A stretch of DNA of 64,000 nt from positions 1 to 64,000 of the forward strand of contig DASSEW010000031.1 of NCBI GenBank assembly GCA_035695065.1. Direction: 5' to 3'. Source of the stretch: 66-474 sp035695065 (lineage in GTDB: Bacteria; Pseudomonadota; Gammaproteobacteria; Xanthomonadales; Rhodanobacteraceae). Each line of letters opens with the position of its first letter. The first letter of the stretch is position 1. The notes under the pieces are model-generated. The model ran no database searches. It saw only the letters and a program-made list of their open reading frames with translations, and was not told where the DNA came from. Both the position numbers and the translations under genes were made by a program. Shown one piece after another: positions 27,247 through 35,993 of the stretch.

Positions 27247-28599
27247 TCAAGGCATGAGCACGAACTCTTCGGCGGAAGTCGGATGAATCGCGACGGTGCG
27301 CAGGAAGTCGGTGCGCGTGGCGCCCATGCGCAACGCCACGGCGAAGCCCTGCAGCATTTCGTCCATCGCAAGCCCGAGGCCGTGCAGCCCGACCACGCGC
27401 TCCTCGTCGCCGATCGTGACCATCTTCATCAGCGTGCGTTGCTCGTGGCCGGCCAGCATGTGCAGCATCGGAACGAACGACGCCATGTGCACGTGCACGG
27501 CCTCGCCGTATTGCGCGCGCGCCTGCACCTCCGACAGACCTACGCTCGCGACCGGCGGATGCGAGAACACCACGCTCGGGATGTTCTCGTAGTCGAGATA
27601 CGAATCGGCGTGCCCGCCGAACAGCCGCTCGGCCAGCGCGCGCCCGGCGGCGACCGCGACCGGCGTCAGCGGGCGCTTGCCATTGACGTCGCCCAGCGCA
27701 TACACGCCTTCGGCGCTGGTGTTCTCGAATGCATCGGTGGCGATGTGTCCATCTTTCCCGAGCGCAATGCCTGCGCTTTGCAATTGCAGCGATTCCACGT
27801 TCGGTACTCGTCCCACCGCCCAGATGATCTGGTCGTAAGGGCCGTGGCGTGCGTGGTCGGCGCAATCCAGCCACAGCTCGCCGCGCTCGCGCGCCGCACC
27901 CTGCACCGCGCAGCGGCCGTGCTGCTCGATGGCGTCCTCCGCCATCGCCGCACCCAGCGCATCGCCCAGTTCCGCGTCGAAGTGCGACAGCAGGCGGCTG
28001 CGCGAGAACAGTTCGACCTTGGCACCCAGCGCGTGCAGCACGCCGGCGAGTTCCACCGCGATGTAACCGCCGCCGATGATGCCGACCCGGCGCGGGCACT
28101 CGCCGAGTGCGAAGAAGCCGTCCGAATCGATGCCGAGCGCCACGCCCGGCAGATCCAACTGACGAGGACGCGAGCCGGTGGCGATCGCGACGTGCGGCGC
28201 GTGGTAGCGCATGCCATCGGCAACCAGCGTATGCGCGTCCACGAAATGTGCGTAAGCGGCGACCACTCGCACGTCCAATTCTTCCAGCCGCCGCGCGTAG
28301 GCATGCCGCGCACGCTCGACATAGGCCTGGCGGCGCGCGACGAAGGCGGGCCAGTCCAGCGCACCGGGCGTGGAGCCGAAGCCGACCTCGACCGCGAGCT
28401 TTTGCGCGTTTGCCAGTTCCGCCGCCCACCACATCGCCTTCTTCGGCACGCAGCCACGGTTGACGCAGGTGCCGCCCAGCTCGTGCGGTTCGAACAGCGT
28501 GACTTTTGCGCCATGCCGCGCGGCGCGGATCGCCAGCGCGAGCCCCGCCGAGCCGCCGCCGATCACCAGCAGGTCGGATTGATTGTCTATGTCTGCCAA
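27247..28599 (-). CDS. gor: Glutathione-disulfide reductase (FAD-dependent)
   Basis: A 450-residue pyridine nucleotide-disulfide oxidoreductase. The FAD motif VIGGGSAGLALA is at 12-23, the redox disulfide is C45/C50 in GGTCVNRGCVPKK, a second Rossmann motif GIIGGGYIAVELAG follows at about 177-190, and the interface catalytic His is in AIHPTSAEEF at the C terminus. It reduces GSSG with NADPH. The only sensible start is TTG 28599. The AGAGG that could serve as its ribosome binding site is inside the end of a MITE-like repeat. It runs from the DadA-like gene in the same direction. Confidence 0.92.
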   Translation of the reverse strand: MADIDNQSDLLVIGGGSAGLALAIRAARHGAKVTLFEPHELGGTCVNRGCVPKKAMWWAAELANAQKLAVEVGFGSTPGALDWPAFVARRQAYVERARHAYARRLEELDVRVVAAYAHFVDAHTLVADGMRYHAPHVAIATGSRPRQLDLPGVALGIDSDGFFALGECPRRVGIIGGGYIAVELAGVLHALGAKVELFSRSRLLSHFDAELGDALGAAMAEDAIEQHGRCAVQGAARERGELWLDCADHARHGPYDQIIWAVGRVPNVESLQLQSAGIALGKDGHIATDAFENTSAEGVYALGDVNGKRPLTPVAVAAGRALAERLFGGHADSYLDYENIPSVVFSHPPVASVGLSEVQARAQYGEAVHVHMASFVPMLHMLAGHEQRTLMKMVTIGDEERVVGLHGLGLAMDEMLQGFAVALRMGATRTDFLRTVAIHPTSAEEFVLMP

Positions 28600-28605
28600 G
28601 CCCGA

Positions 28606-28748
28606 GGAACCTCTGAAGAAGCGTTACGAGCGAAGGCAGGTTGCGCGTCGCCGGAGCGCAGGAAGCGGAGTGTACACGTCAGTACATGAGCATTCCGAGC
28701 ACCGCCGGCGCGCAAGATGCCGAGCGCAGTAGCTTATTCAGAGGTTCC
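28606..28748. repeat. 143-bp palindromic MITE-like element, copy 1
   Basis: Terminal inverted repeats GGAACCTCTGAA(G/T)AAGC, and near-palindromic sequence over the whole length with the axis near GTGTACACGTCAGTAC. About nine of ten positions match the copy at 36618-36759. On the minus strand its first base is the final G of the TAG of the upstream flavoprotein gene, and its far end holds AGAGG before the gor TTG start. Confidence 0.85.
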
Positions 28749-30004
28749 TACAATCCGAATCGCGCCGGCGAGTACGGCGCCGGATCGATCATCGTGCGCG
28801 CGCCGGTGACCTGCGCCGCAACCAGTTCGCCGGTCGCCGCGCTCATGCTGACACCCAGCATGCCGTGGCCGGTGGCGAGCACGAGATTGTTCCAGCGCAT
28901 GCTCGCGCCGATGATCGGCACTTCGTCCACGCACATCGGCCGCCAGCCCCACCATTCCTCACGCAACTCACCACCGAATGGCGCGCGCAGATAGGCCTGC
29001 GCGCCGCGCCGCAGCGCATCGAGGCGCGTGCGGTTGAGCGTGGTGTCGTAACCTGAGAACTCCATTGTGCTGCCGAGGCGGAAGCCCGATTCCCACGCGG
29101 TCACGCACACGCCGGCTTCGCGCAGCACCAGCGCGGTGCGCGGACACGGGTCGGGCCGCGAAGTAGTGATCGAATAACCCTTGCCCGGTTGCATCGGCAG
29201 CTGCATGCCGAGATGCTTCGCGATCGCCGGCGACCATGCCCCGAGCGCCAGCACGATCCGCTCGCCGGAAAATCCACCGCGCGAAGTGCGCACGGCGTTG
29301 ATCTTTCCGTCGGCGCAATCGAAGCCTTCGATGCGCGCTCCGGTTTCAATCGCCACGCCGCGTTCGAGTACGCGCCGCGCCAATCCATCCACGAGCCGAT
29401 CCGGGCGCAACTGCGCATCGTCGGGATGCAACACGCCGCCGGTCACGCCCGGCTTCAGCGCCGGTTCCATGCCGAGCACGGTCGCCGGATCGAGGACATC
29501 CGCCGTGAGCCCCAGTTCGTGCAGCCAGTCCACGTCCGCGCGGTCGGCCCACAATGCGCGCGCATCGTGGTAGACGTACAAAGTGCCGCGCTTGGCGTAA
29601 TCGCAATCGATGCCTTCTTCCGCCAGCCATTGCGGCAACAACGCGTGCGAGCGCTGCAGGATCGCACAGCGCGCCAGCGCCGCCCGTTGCGCATGGTCCA
29701 GCCGGCAGCGTCGCGCGAAACCCAGCAACCAGCGCCAGCGGTCGAAATCCGGGCGCGGATTGACGTACAGCGGCGCATCCCGCTTCAGCATCCAGCGCAG
29801 CGCCTTCCAGCGCACGCCGGGGACCGACAGCGGAATCGCGTGGCTGGGGGTCAGCGTCCCGCAATTGCCATGCGATGCGCCGGCCCCGGGCGAGGCCTGC
29901 TCCAGCACGCGGACCGAAGCGCCGGCGCGGCGCAGCGCCAGCGCGCAGGACAACCCGATCACGCCACCACCAAGGATGAGGACGTCGTCGCGAGGGGAAA
30001 TCAT
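28748..30004 (-). CDS. FAD-dependent D-amino acid dehydrogenase family oxidoreductase (DadA-like)
   Basis: 418 residues: N-terminal FAD-binding DVLILGGGVIGLSCALAL (about 7-24), the DAO-type segment GASHGNCGTLTPSHAIPLSVPG, and C-terminal GWRPMCVDEVPIIGAS...ATGHGMLGVSMSAATGELVA. The family includes DadA (D-alanine) and the D-hydroxyproline dehydrogenases; the GNCGTLTPSHAIPL segment resembles the latter group but I cannot settle the substrate. Electrons would go to the respiratory chain. The stop TAG (28750-28748) ends on the first base of the palindromic element. Confidence 0.85.
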   Translation of the reverse strand: MISPRDDVLILGGGVIGLSCALALRRAGASVRVLEQASPGAGASHGNCGTLTPSHAIPLSVPGVRWKALRWMLKRDAPLYVNPRPDFDRWRWLLGFARRCRLDHAQRAALARCAILQRSHALLPQWLAEEGIDCDYAKRGTLYVYHDARALWADRADVDWLHELGLTADVLDPATVLGMEPALKPGVTGGVLHPDDAQLRPDRLVDGLARRVLERGVAIETGARIEGFDCADGKINAVRTSRGGFSGERIVLALGAWSPAIAKHLGMQLPMQPGKGYSITTSRPDPCPRTALVLREAGVCVTAWESGFRLGSTMEFSGYDTTLNRTRLDALRRGAQAYLRAPFGGELREEWWGWRPMCVDEVPIIGASMRWNNLVLATGHGMLGVSMSAATGELVAAQVTGARTMIDPAPYSPARFGL

Positions 30005-30095
30005 CGCGGCAGTGTAGCGGCAAGCTCCCGGCCTGCCGATACGGGCGGCTTGGCATCATTCCTGCACGTACTCAGGCAGCAGCAGGAGCCCGCCC

Positions 30096-30377
30096 ATGAA
30101 CTCGACCGACCGTCCGTTGACCGTACCCGAGATCTTGCTGATGCTGCGCGCGCCCGGCGCGGGCTGGCTGGCCACCCTGATTTCCGCGCTCGACGAAGCG
30201 CAACGCGACCCGGATTTCGATGTCCGCCATCGCATGGCGCTCGCCCAGCTGGTCGGCGAGCAGGGGCTTTCGAGCGCGATCGTGGATGCCGCGCACCGTC
30301 GCACCGCCGCCTTCGAGATCGAACTGGAACTCGCCGCCGGCACACCTGCCGCACAGCGTCAGGCCGGCGTGGCCTGA
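30096..30377 (+). CDS. Small conserved-looking hypothetical protein
   Basis: 93 residues, mostly helical, no signal peptide or membrane segment. AGCAGGAG seven bases before ATG 30096 is a good ribosome binding site and codon use is like the neighbours, so it is likely real. I do not recognise the family. It is divergent from the DadA-like gene and precedes an NlpC/P60 lipoprotein gene by 224 bases in which nothing else was seen. Confidence 0.6.
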   Translation: MNSTDRPLTVPEILLMLRAPGAGWLATLISALDEAQRDPDFDVRHRMALAQLVGEQGLSSAIVDAAHRRTAAFEIELELAAGTPAAQRQAGVA

Positions 30378-30601
30378 TCGCGACCTGCAGCGCAGACAAC
30401 CGTTCCCGAAACGATTCCTGACGCGTCCCGCAGTGGACGCGAGAAGCTGCTTGGGCTACCTTCGCGGCGTCCTTACGGTTTCGTCGCGATGTCTCCACGT
30501 TTGCAGCCGCCCGTCGCCCGATCCTGCGCCTCCGCGCAGCACTACGCTCGCCTGCAGGCATTCGCAGATCCGCGATCGCCTGCACTGAAGGAACCGTTGC
30601 A

Positions 30602-31123
30602 TTGATCGCCGCGCAGCGCTGGCTGCTGCGTTCCCTCGCGCCGGCGCTGGCGCTGATGCTTGGTGCCTGCGCGACCACACCCCCTCCGCCGGCAGCGCCT
30701 TCCGCACGGGCTGCCAACGACGTGCTGTTCCGCGCCATCGGCCTGGTCGGGACGCCGTACCACTGGGGCGGCAACACGCCCGAGAGCGGATTCGATTGCA
30801 GCGGCCTCGTGGATTACGTATTCCGTACCTCGGCCGGCGTGGTGCTGCCGCGCCAATCCGGCGAGATCGCGGATGTCGACGCGCCGAAGATCAGCGCGGA
30901 CCGGCTGGCACCAGGCGACCTGCTGTTCTTCGGCAGCCGCCATCACGTCAGCCATGTGGCAATCTATGTCGGCCAGGGCCGCTTCGTGCACGCACCCAAC
31001 ACCGGTGGCACCGTGCGGCTCGACAAACTGGACGGGGATTACTGGCGCTCGCACTTCCTGTACGCCAAGCGCGTGCTGGAAGGCGGCGCCGACAACCATG
31101 ACGCGGCGATGGCTTCCAACTGA
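30602..31123 (+). CDS. NlpC/P60 family lipoprotein (peptidoglycan endopeptidase)
   Basis: 173 residues: lipobox LGAC (C23), a proline run, and the NlpC/P60 domain (about 40-160). The catalytic cysteine is C66 in GFDCSGLVDYV and the catalytic His is in HVSHVAIYVG; GTPYHWGGNTP is the usual entry motif. Such proteins cut gamma-D-Glu-mDAP bonds in peptidoglycan stem peptides. The start is probably TTG 30602, since GAAGGAA lies upstream and the signal peptide follows at once. Confidence 0.9.
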   Translation: MIAAQRWLLRSLAPALALMLGACATTPPPPAAPSARAANDVLFRAIGLVGTPYHWGGNTPESGFDCSGLVDYVFRTSAGVVLPRQSGEIADVDAPKISADRLAPGDLLFFGSRHHVSHVAIYVGQGRFVHAPNTGGTVRLDKLDGDYWRSHFLYAKRVLEGGADNHDAAMASN

Positions 31124-31146
31124 TCGTCGCCTACGGGATTTTTCCA

Positions 31147-31557
31147 ATGCGCAGTTTCGTGATCCTGCTCGGCCGCATCGGCCTCGCGCTGATTTTCATT
31201 TTGTCCGGCGTCGGAAAGCTGCGCGGCTATGACGCGACCGCCGCGATGATGGTCGCGCACAACCTGCCGGCGGGCCTGCTGCCACTGGTGATCTTCGCCG
31301 AACTCGGCGGCGGCCTTGCGATATTGTGCGGTTTCCTCACGCGCGTTGCCGCGGTCGGGCTGTTCGTGTTCACCCTGCTCGCCGCGGCGTTCTTCCACGA
31401 CAACTTCGCCGATCCGCTGCAACTGCTCAACTTCGAGAAGAACATCGCGATCGCAGGCGGCTTCCTGGTGCTCGCCGCCTGTGGGCCGGGCCGCGTCGCC
31501 GTGGATGCGCTGTGGCAACGCCGCCGCCGCCGCGGGCGGGAGCGGTTGAGCTTCTAG
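31147..31557 (+). CDS. DoxX family membrane protein
   Basis: 136 residues with four predicted TM helices, beginning FVILLGRIGLALIFILSGVGKL, followed by AELGGGLAILCGFLTRVAAVGLFVFTLLAA and FHDNF, all typical of DoxX/YphA proteins. DoxX members associate with redox enzymes at the membrane or act as quinone-linked subunits; the role here is unknown. The C terminus is basic. ATG 31147 is 23 bases after the NlpC gene, so co-transcription is likely. Confidence 0.88.
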   Translation: MRSFVILLGRIGLALIFILSGVGKLRGYDATAAMMVAHNLPAGLLPLVIFAELGGGLAILCGFLTRVAAVGLFVFTLLAAAFFHDNFADPLQLLNFEKNIAIAGGFLVLAACGPGRVAVDALWQRRRRRGRERLSF

Positions 31558-31569
31558 GCCGTCCACCTG

Positions 31570-31586
31570 GGCGAGCGGGGCTCGCC
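31570..31586. terminator. Hairpin between convergent doxX-like and slyD-like genes
   Basis: A GGCGAGC/GCTCGCC stem with a GGG loop between two convergent genes. No T-run, so its role as terminator is only suggested by position. Confidence 0.35.
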
Positions 31587-31589
31587 TGA

Positions 31590-32078
31590 TCAGTGGTGGT
31601 GCCCCTCGGGGTGCGCGTGTCCGTGCTCCAGCTCTTCCGGAGTCGGCGCGCGCACGTCGGTCACTTCGATGTCGAAGTGCAGCGTCTTGCCGGCGAGCGG
31701 GTGGTTGTGGTCGACGTCGATCGCGCTCATGCCGATCTTGTGCACCGTGACCAGGCGCTGGCCGCCTTCGCGCGTCTGCAAGACCGTCTCCATGCCAGGC
31801 TTCAGCTTGTCGGCGTGCTGGAAATACTTCTTCGGCACGCGCTGGATCATGCCTTCGCGGCGCTCGCCGTAGCCTTGTTCCGGCGGGATCTCCACGTCGA
31901 AGCGATCGCCGGTTTCGCGCCCTTCCAGCGCGTTCTCCACGCCCGGCACCAGCTGGTGGTAACCCAGCAGCGTGACCAGCGGCGCGCCGCGTTCGCGCGA
32001 GCTGTCCAGCGGCTCCGCATTGCCGGCTTCGCTGACGACGTAATGGAAACTCACCACGGTGTTCTTCGCGGCTTTCAT
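31590..32078 (-). CDS. FKBP-type peptidyl-prolyl isomerase, SlyD-like
   Basis: 162 residues: an FKBP domain with an inserted flap (about 1-150), containing GYHQLVPGVENALEG, FDVEIPPEQGYGERREGMIQRVPKK and NHPLAGKTLHFDIEV, as in SlyD. It ends in a short histidine tail (HGHAHPEGHHH), which in SlyD binds nickel for hydrogenase maturation. Cytosolic folding helper. ATG 32078, with GCAGGAACG upstream, is preferred over an earlier start. Confidence 0.92.
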   Translation of the reverse strand: MKAAKNTVVSFHYVVSEAGNAEPLDSSRERGAPLVTLLGYHQLVPGVENALEGRETGDRFDVEIPPEQGYGERREGMIQRVPKKYFQHADKLKPGMETVLQTREGGQRLVTVHKIGMSAIDVDHNHPLAGKTLHFDIEVTDVRAPTPEELEHGHAHPEGHHH

Positions 32079-32155
32079 GATCGCGTTCCTGCAAGGCAAA
32101 AGCGCATGCTAGCGAGGCACACCCCGCGCGTCATGCGAAATCTCGAAGCAGGAAT

Positions 32156-33421
32156 TCAAGTGGCCCGCCGCTCCGGTTGCGCGGGCCCGGCCGACGCCTG
32201 GTCGACCTCGCCGAACATGACGCCGCGCGCCTCCGGGCCGAAGCCGGCCAGCAGCGCCAGCACGATCGCGACGCAGCCGATCCACACGCTTTGCGCAAAC
32301 GCGTAATCGCCGCCACGCGAATGCGCGAGCCATGCGAGGATCGTCGCGGTGCCGGCGGCGATCAGGTTGCCGAGCTGATAGGCGAAACCCGGCAGCGTGC
32401 CGCGCACGTCGTCCGGCGACATCTCGTTCAAGTAGCTGGGCACCACGCCCCAGGCACCCTGCACCGCGACCTGGATCAGGAACGCGCCGAGCCCCAGCAG
32501 GACCAGCGAACCGCCGTACGCCCACAGCGGGATCACCGGCAGCGCCAGCAGCGCCGCGATCACCATCGCGCGACGCCGGCCGATGCGCTCGGACCACGCG
32601 CCGAACGCAAGCCCGCCGACCAGCGCACCGAGGTTCAGCACGATCGTGAGGATGCTGACCATGTGCGTGTCCAGGTGCTTCTGCACCTTGAGGAAGGTCG
32701 GGTACACATCCTGGGAGCCGTGGCTGAACATGTTGAACGCGGCCATCAGCACGATCAGGTAGGCGAACAAACCCCAGTGGCCGCGCATCGCCGTCCACAT
32801 GTCGCGCCGGGCGCCGCTGTGCGCGCGCTGCTCGAATACCGGCGACTCCGGTACCTTGCTGCGGATGTACAGCACCAGCAACGCCGGCGCCGCGCCCAGC
32901 ATGAACATGCCGCGCCAGCCGATGCTGTTGAACAGGAATCCATACAGCAAGGCGCCGATCAGATACCCGCACGGATAGCCGCTCTGCAGGATGCCGGACA
33001 CGATGCCGCGCGATTGCGGCGGAATGGATTCCATCGCGAGCGACGCGCCGATGCCCCACTCGCCGCCCATCGCGATGCCGAACAGCGCGCGCAGGATCAG
33101 CAGCACGGTGAGCGAAGGCGCGAAGGCGCATGCAAGCCCCAGCGCCGCATACAGGATCACGTCCACCATCAGGATCCGTCGCCGGCCGAAGCGATCGGCG
33201 AGCCGGCCGAAGACCAACGCGCCGAGCGGACGAAACGCCAGCGTCAGCAACAACGCAAAGGTGACCTCGGTGACGCTCACGCCGAACGTGCGCGCGACCT
33301 CCGGCATCACGAATACCAGGATGAAATAGTCGAATGCGTCCAGCGTCCAACCGAGAAAACTCGCGGCCACCGTGTGGCGCTGGGTGGAATCGAGTTCGCG
33401 CAGCGCGGCGAGCGTGCCCAT
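32156..33421 (-). CDS. MFS transporter, sialate/lactate (SHS-like) group
   Basis: 421 residues with twelve predicted TM helices. The loop-2 motif GRLADRFGRRR and its second-half counterpart GAWSERIGRRR are intact, and FGIAMGGEWGIGASLAMESIP is typical of the sialate:H+/lactate symporter group. The substrate is probably a monocarboxylate but this is inference. ATG 33421 is eight bases after GGAG and is preferred over TTG 33427. The upstream cytochrome gene ends two bases before, so the two form a unit. Confidence 0.88.
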   Translation of the reverse strand: MGTLAALRELDSTQRHTVAASFLGWTLDAFDYFILVFVMPEVARTFGVSVTEVTFALLLTLAFRPLGALVFGRLADRFGRRRILMVDVILYAALGLACAFAPSLTVLLILRALFGIAMGGEWGIGASLAMESIPPQSRGIVSGILQSGYPCGYLIGALLYGFLFNSIGWRGMFMLGAAPALLVLYIRSKVPESPVFEQRAHSGARRDMWTAMRGHWGLFAYLIVLMAAFNMFSHGSQDVYPTFLKVQKHLDTHMVSILTIVLNLGALVGGLAFGAWSERIGRRRAMVIAALLALPVIPLWAYGGSLVLLGLGAFLIQVAVQGAWGVVPSYLNEMSPDDVRGTLPGFAYQLGNLIAAGTATILAWLAHSRGGDYAFAQSVWIGCVAIVLALLAGFGPEARGVMFGEVDQASAGPAQPERRAT

Positions 33422-33423
33422 GA

Positions 33424-33966
33424 TCAATGCTCCCCCGGCGCGTAGCGGAGGTCGTCCAGCAGCGGCGTCTTCGGCCGCTGGATCACCAGCATCGGATTGC
33501 CGGCCACGCGATGACAGCCGGTGCAGGCCGCGGAAAGATCATCGTAGGCGCTCGCGAACTTCGCCTTGTCGTGCGTGCCGATCGCATCCATCAAATTCTT
33601 CAGCGGCGCATTCAACATCGCGGGCATCACTTCCGAAAGTTTCTGCGGTTGCAGCTCCGCGGCATTGCCATTGGTCTCGATGATGCCCTGCACCGCCTCG
33701 CCCATTTCGCCAGCCATGTAATAGGCAAGGTTCCAGTTGCCGGCTTCGCCCGCCCACCACAGCCGGTCGTGGCGCAACTCCAGCAGCAGCATCTGGTTTC
33801 CGAGTTCCGGTTGCGTGCGCTTCTCCAGTTCAGCGATGCACTGCTCCAGCGCGTGGATCCGTGCATCGGATGGCGGCTCCGAGCCCGGCTTCGGCGAAGC
33901 CGCCCATGCAACGCTCGCCACCAGTGCCAATCCCGTTGCCGCGCAGATGAGGCGTGCAGCGCTCAT
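33424..33966 (-). CDS. Periplasmic single-heme c-type cytochrome
   Basis: 180 residues: signal peptide (about 1-24, cut near AWA-AS), then a mostly helical domain with one heme-binding CTGCH near residue 157, close to the C terminus as in class II (cytochrome c-prime-like) proteins. The sixth ligand is not evident. It is translationally linked to an MFS transporter gene. The electron donor and acceptor cannot be deduced. Start ATG 33966. Confidence 0.82.
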   Translation of the reverse strand: MSAARLICAATGLALVASVAWAASPKPGSEPPSDARIHALEQCIAELEKRTQPELGNQMLLLELRHDRLWWAGEAGNWNLAYYMAGEMGEAVQGIIETNGNAAELQPQKLSEVMPAMLNAPLKNLMDAIGTHDKAKFASAYDDLSAACTGCHRVAGNPMLVIQRPKTPLLDDLRYAPGEH

Positions 33967-34068
33967 TCGTTTCTCCGGCTTCCGCAATGTCGCGATCTAA
34001 ACACCGGTCCCGCGGCAGCGCAAATCCCGCATTCGCTGGCGGGCCAATCACCGCCCTACAATGGCCGG

Positions 34069-34611
34069 ATGACGATGGCGATTTCCATCGCGGTATTGGT
34101 ATTGGCGGTCGTGCTCGCGGCGGCGGCCCTGTTCGCACTGCGCGTGCGTGCGGCGGCCACGCGAATGGAGCCGGCAACACTCGCCGAACGCATCGACGCG
34201 GTGCTGCCGCAGACCCAGTGCACGCGCTGCGGCTATCCCGCATGCCGGCCCTATGCGGAAGCGATCGCGCGCGGCGAGGCGCCCATCAACCGCTGTCCGC
34301 CGGGCGGCGAAGCCGGCATCCGCGCGCTGGCCGCGCTCACCGGCCAGCCGGTGCGACCGCTCGATCCGGAATGCGGCAGCGAAATGCCGCCGCGGATCGC
34401 CTTCATCGACGAGGACGCGTGCATCGGCTGCACCAAGTGCATCCAGGCATGCCCCACCGATGCGATCGTCGGCGCGTCGAAGCTGATGCACACGGTGATC
34501 CCGGACCTCTGCACCGGCTGCGAGCTGTGCATCCCGCCCTGCCCGGTGGATTGCATCGCGATGCTGTCCGCGAGCGATGAAGCCTCGTCGAGACTCTCCC
34601 GCGCGGCATGA
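34069..34611 (+). CDS. rnfB: RnfB-like ferredoxin subunit (electron transport complex)
   Basis: 180 residues: an N-terminal TM helix (about 3-25), the four-cysteine [4Fe-4S] domain around TQCTRCGYPACRPY...NRCPPGG, and two ferredoxin clusters CIGCTKCIQACP and CTGCELCIPPCP. This is RnfB/RsxB. No rnfA, C, D, E or G is present nearby, so it is an orphan subunit, as seen in other Xanthomonadales. Nth follows three genes later, the gene that ends the rnf/rsx operon in E. coli. The stop overlaps the next ATG. Confidence 0.9.
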   Translation: MTMAISIAVLVLAVVLAAAALFALRVRAAATRMEPATLAERIDAVLPQTQCTRCGYPACRPYAEAIARGEAPINRCPPGGEAGIRALAALTGQPVRPLDPECGSEMPPRIAFIDEDACIGCTKCIQACPTDAIVGASKLMHTVIPDLCTGCELCIPPCPVDCIAMLSASDEASSRLSRAA

Positions 34612-35645
34612 GGAATCCGCTGTCCCGCTGGTACGTGCGGCTCGGGTCATGGCTCGTCGCGATCGGCCTCTTCGCGGTGGCCTGGCCGTGGTGGGAACTG
34701 CCGCACTTCATCATCGAGCCCCAGAACTACTGGAAAGCATTCCTGCAGCTGGCCCTGTTGCATGGCTCATGGCTGGTGTTCCCGGCCATGCTGGAAGCCG
34801 CGCTGATCGTGCGGAACCGCGTGCGCCGGCGGCACTGGCGGCGCGCGACAGGGGCCGCGCTCGTGCTGCTGCTCGCATTGCTCGGCGCGTGGGCGCGCTT
34901 CGTCGCACCGGCCCGGCTGGTGGTGCGCACCACCGTGGTACCCGCGCCGGTTGATCTGAATGTCGCACTGGTGTCGGACATCCACGTCGGCCTGTTCACG
35001 CGGCCGGACAAGCTGCGCCAGATGGTGGATCGCCTGAACGCCATGCACGTCGACCTCGTGCTGTTCGCCGGCGACCTCACCTACGATCCGCCCCGCGACC
35101 TGCGCGCCGCGCTCGCTCCGCTGCGACACTTGGACAAGCCGATGTACGCGGTGCTCGGCAACCACGACGTGCAGTTGCCCGGCCCGCCACTCGAGAAGCG
35201 CATCCACCAGGCGCTCGCCGGCGCGCCGGTGATCTTCATCGAGCACCGCGTGCTGGATTTCCCGACGTTCCGGCTCGCGGGCCTGTACGACTACTGGACC
35301 GCGCTGGACGATGCCGCATTCCTGCGCGCACTGCCGCACGACAAGCCGCTGCTGATCCTGATGCACCAGCCGCACACCCTGCGCAAACTGCACGGCGTGG
35401 ATTTCGCGCTCGCGATGGCCGGGCACACGCATGGCGGACAGGTCGCGTTGCCCTGGATAACGGCCTACCTCTTTCGCAAGGATCGCGACGAGATCTACAT
35501 CGACGGCCTTTACGACACGCCGGTCGGCGAATTGTTCGTGACCCATGGCGTGGGCGTCACAGGCACGCCGGTCCGCTTCAACTGCCCGCCCGTCATCGAT
35601 CTGCTGGAACTGCGCCGGCCGGCGAGCCCTGGCGTGCAGCACTAG
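34608..35645 (+). CDS. Membrane-anchored metallophosphoesterase (YkuE/LpxG-like)
   Basis: 345 residues: two or three N-terminal TM segments (about 10-30, 45-65, 80-100), then a calcineurin-like phosphoesterase domain with SDIHVG, FAGDLTYD, LGNHD, MHQPH and GHTHGGQ, the full dimetal motif set. Related proteins hydrolyse UDP-diacylglucosamine (LpxG) or have unknown lipid substrates; the window also has lpxH, so this one is probably not needed for lipid A. ATG 34608 overlaps the rnfB stop. Confidence 0.9.
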   Translation: MRNPLSRWYVRLGSWLVAIGLFAVAWPWWELPHFIIEPQNYWKAFLQLALLHGSWLVFPAMLEAALIVRNRVRRRHWRRATGAALVLLLALLGAWARFVAPARLVVRTTVVPAPVDLNVALVSDIHVGLFTRPDKLRQMVDRLNAMHVDLVLFAGDLTYDPPRDLRAALAPLRHLDKPMYAVLGNHDVQLPGPPLEKRIHQALAGAPVIFIEHRVLDFPTFRLAGLYDYWTALDDAAFLRALPHDKPLLILMHQPHTLRKLHGVDFALAMAGHTHGGQVALPWITAYLFRKDRDEIYIDGLYDTPVGELFVTHGVGVTGTPVRFNCPPVIDLLELRRPASPGVQH

Positions 35646-35654
35646 AATCCGCGA

Positions 35655-35993
35655 ATGATGCAGGTTCGTTTCATCCTGTGGTTGCGCAACCGCACCGATG
35701 CGCTGGTGGCGGGCTGTGCGGCGCTGGTCCAGCAGCGGCGGATGCGACGCGCGCAAGCGCTGCTTTCGCCCACCGCGCGCGAGAACGCGAAGTTGTGGCG
35801 CGCGCTTTACCTCGCACGCAACGCACGCCTGCAACGCGAGCGCGAGGCGCGGCGGCAGGCGCGCACGCGGCCGGGGAGCAGCGAACGGCCCGCACAGGAC
35901 ATCAGCAAGGCCGACGTGCTGGCGGCGATCGCCCGCAGCCGCGCCAGTCGCGAGGCACGCCTGAAGGCCGCGCGCGACGAGGAGAAAGGATGA
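35655..35993 (+). CDS. Small basic hypothetical protein of the rnfB-nth operon
   Basis: 112 residues, rich in Arg and Ala, predicted as long helices; no signal peptide. The gene is coupled to nth by an ATGA overlap at its end and lies nine bases after the phosphoesterase. ATG 35655 or 35658 could start. I do not recognise the family; the position suggests a partner of RnfB or Nth, which is inference only. Confidence 0.65.
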   Translation: MMQVRFILWLRNRTDALVAGCAALVQQRRMRRAQALLSPTARENAKLWRALYLARNARLQREREARRQARTRPGSSERPAQDISKADVLAAIARSRASREARLKAARDEEKG

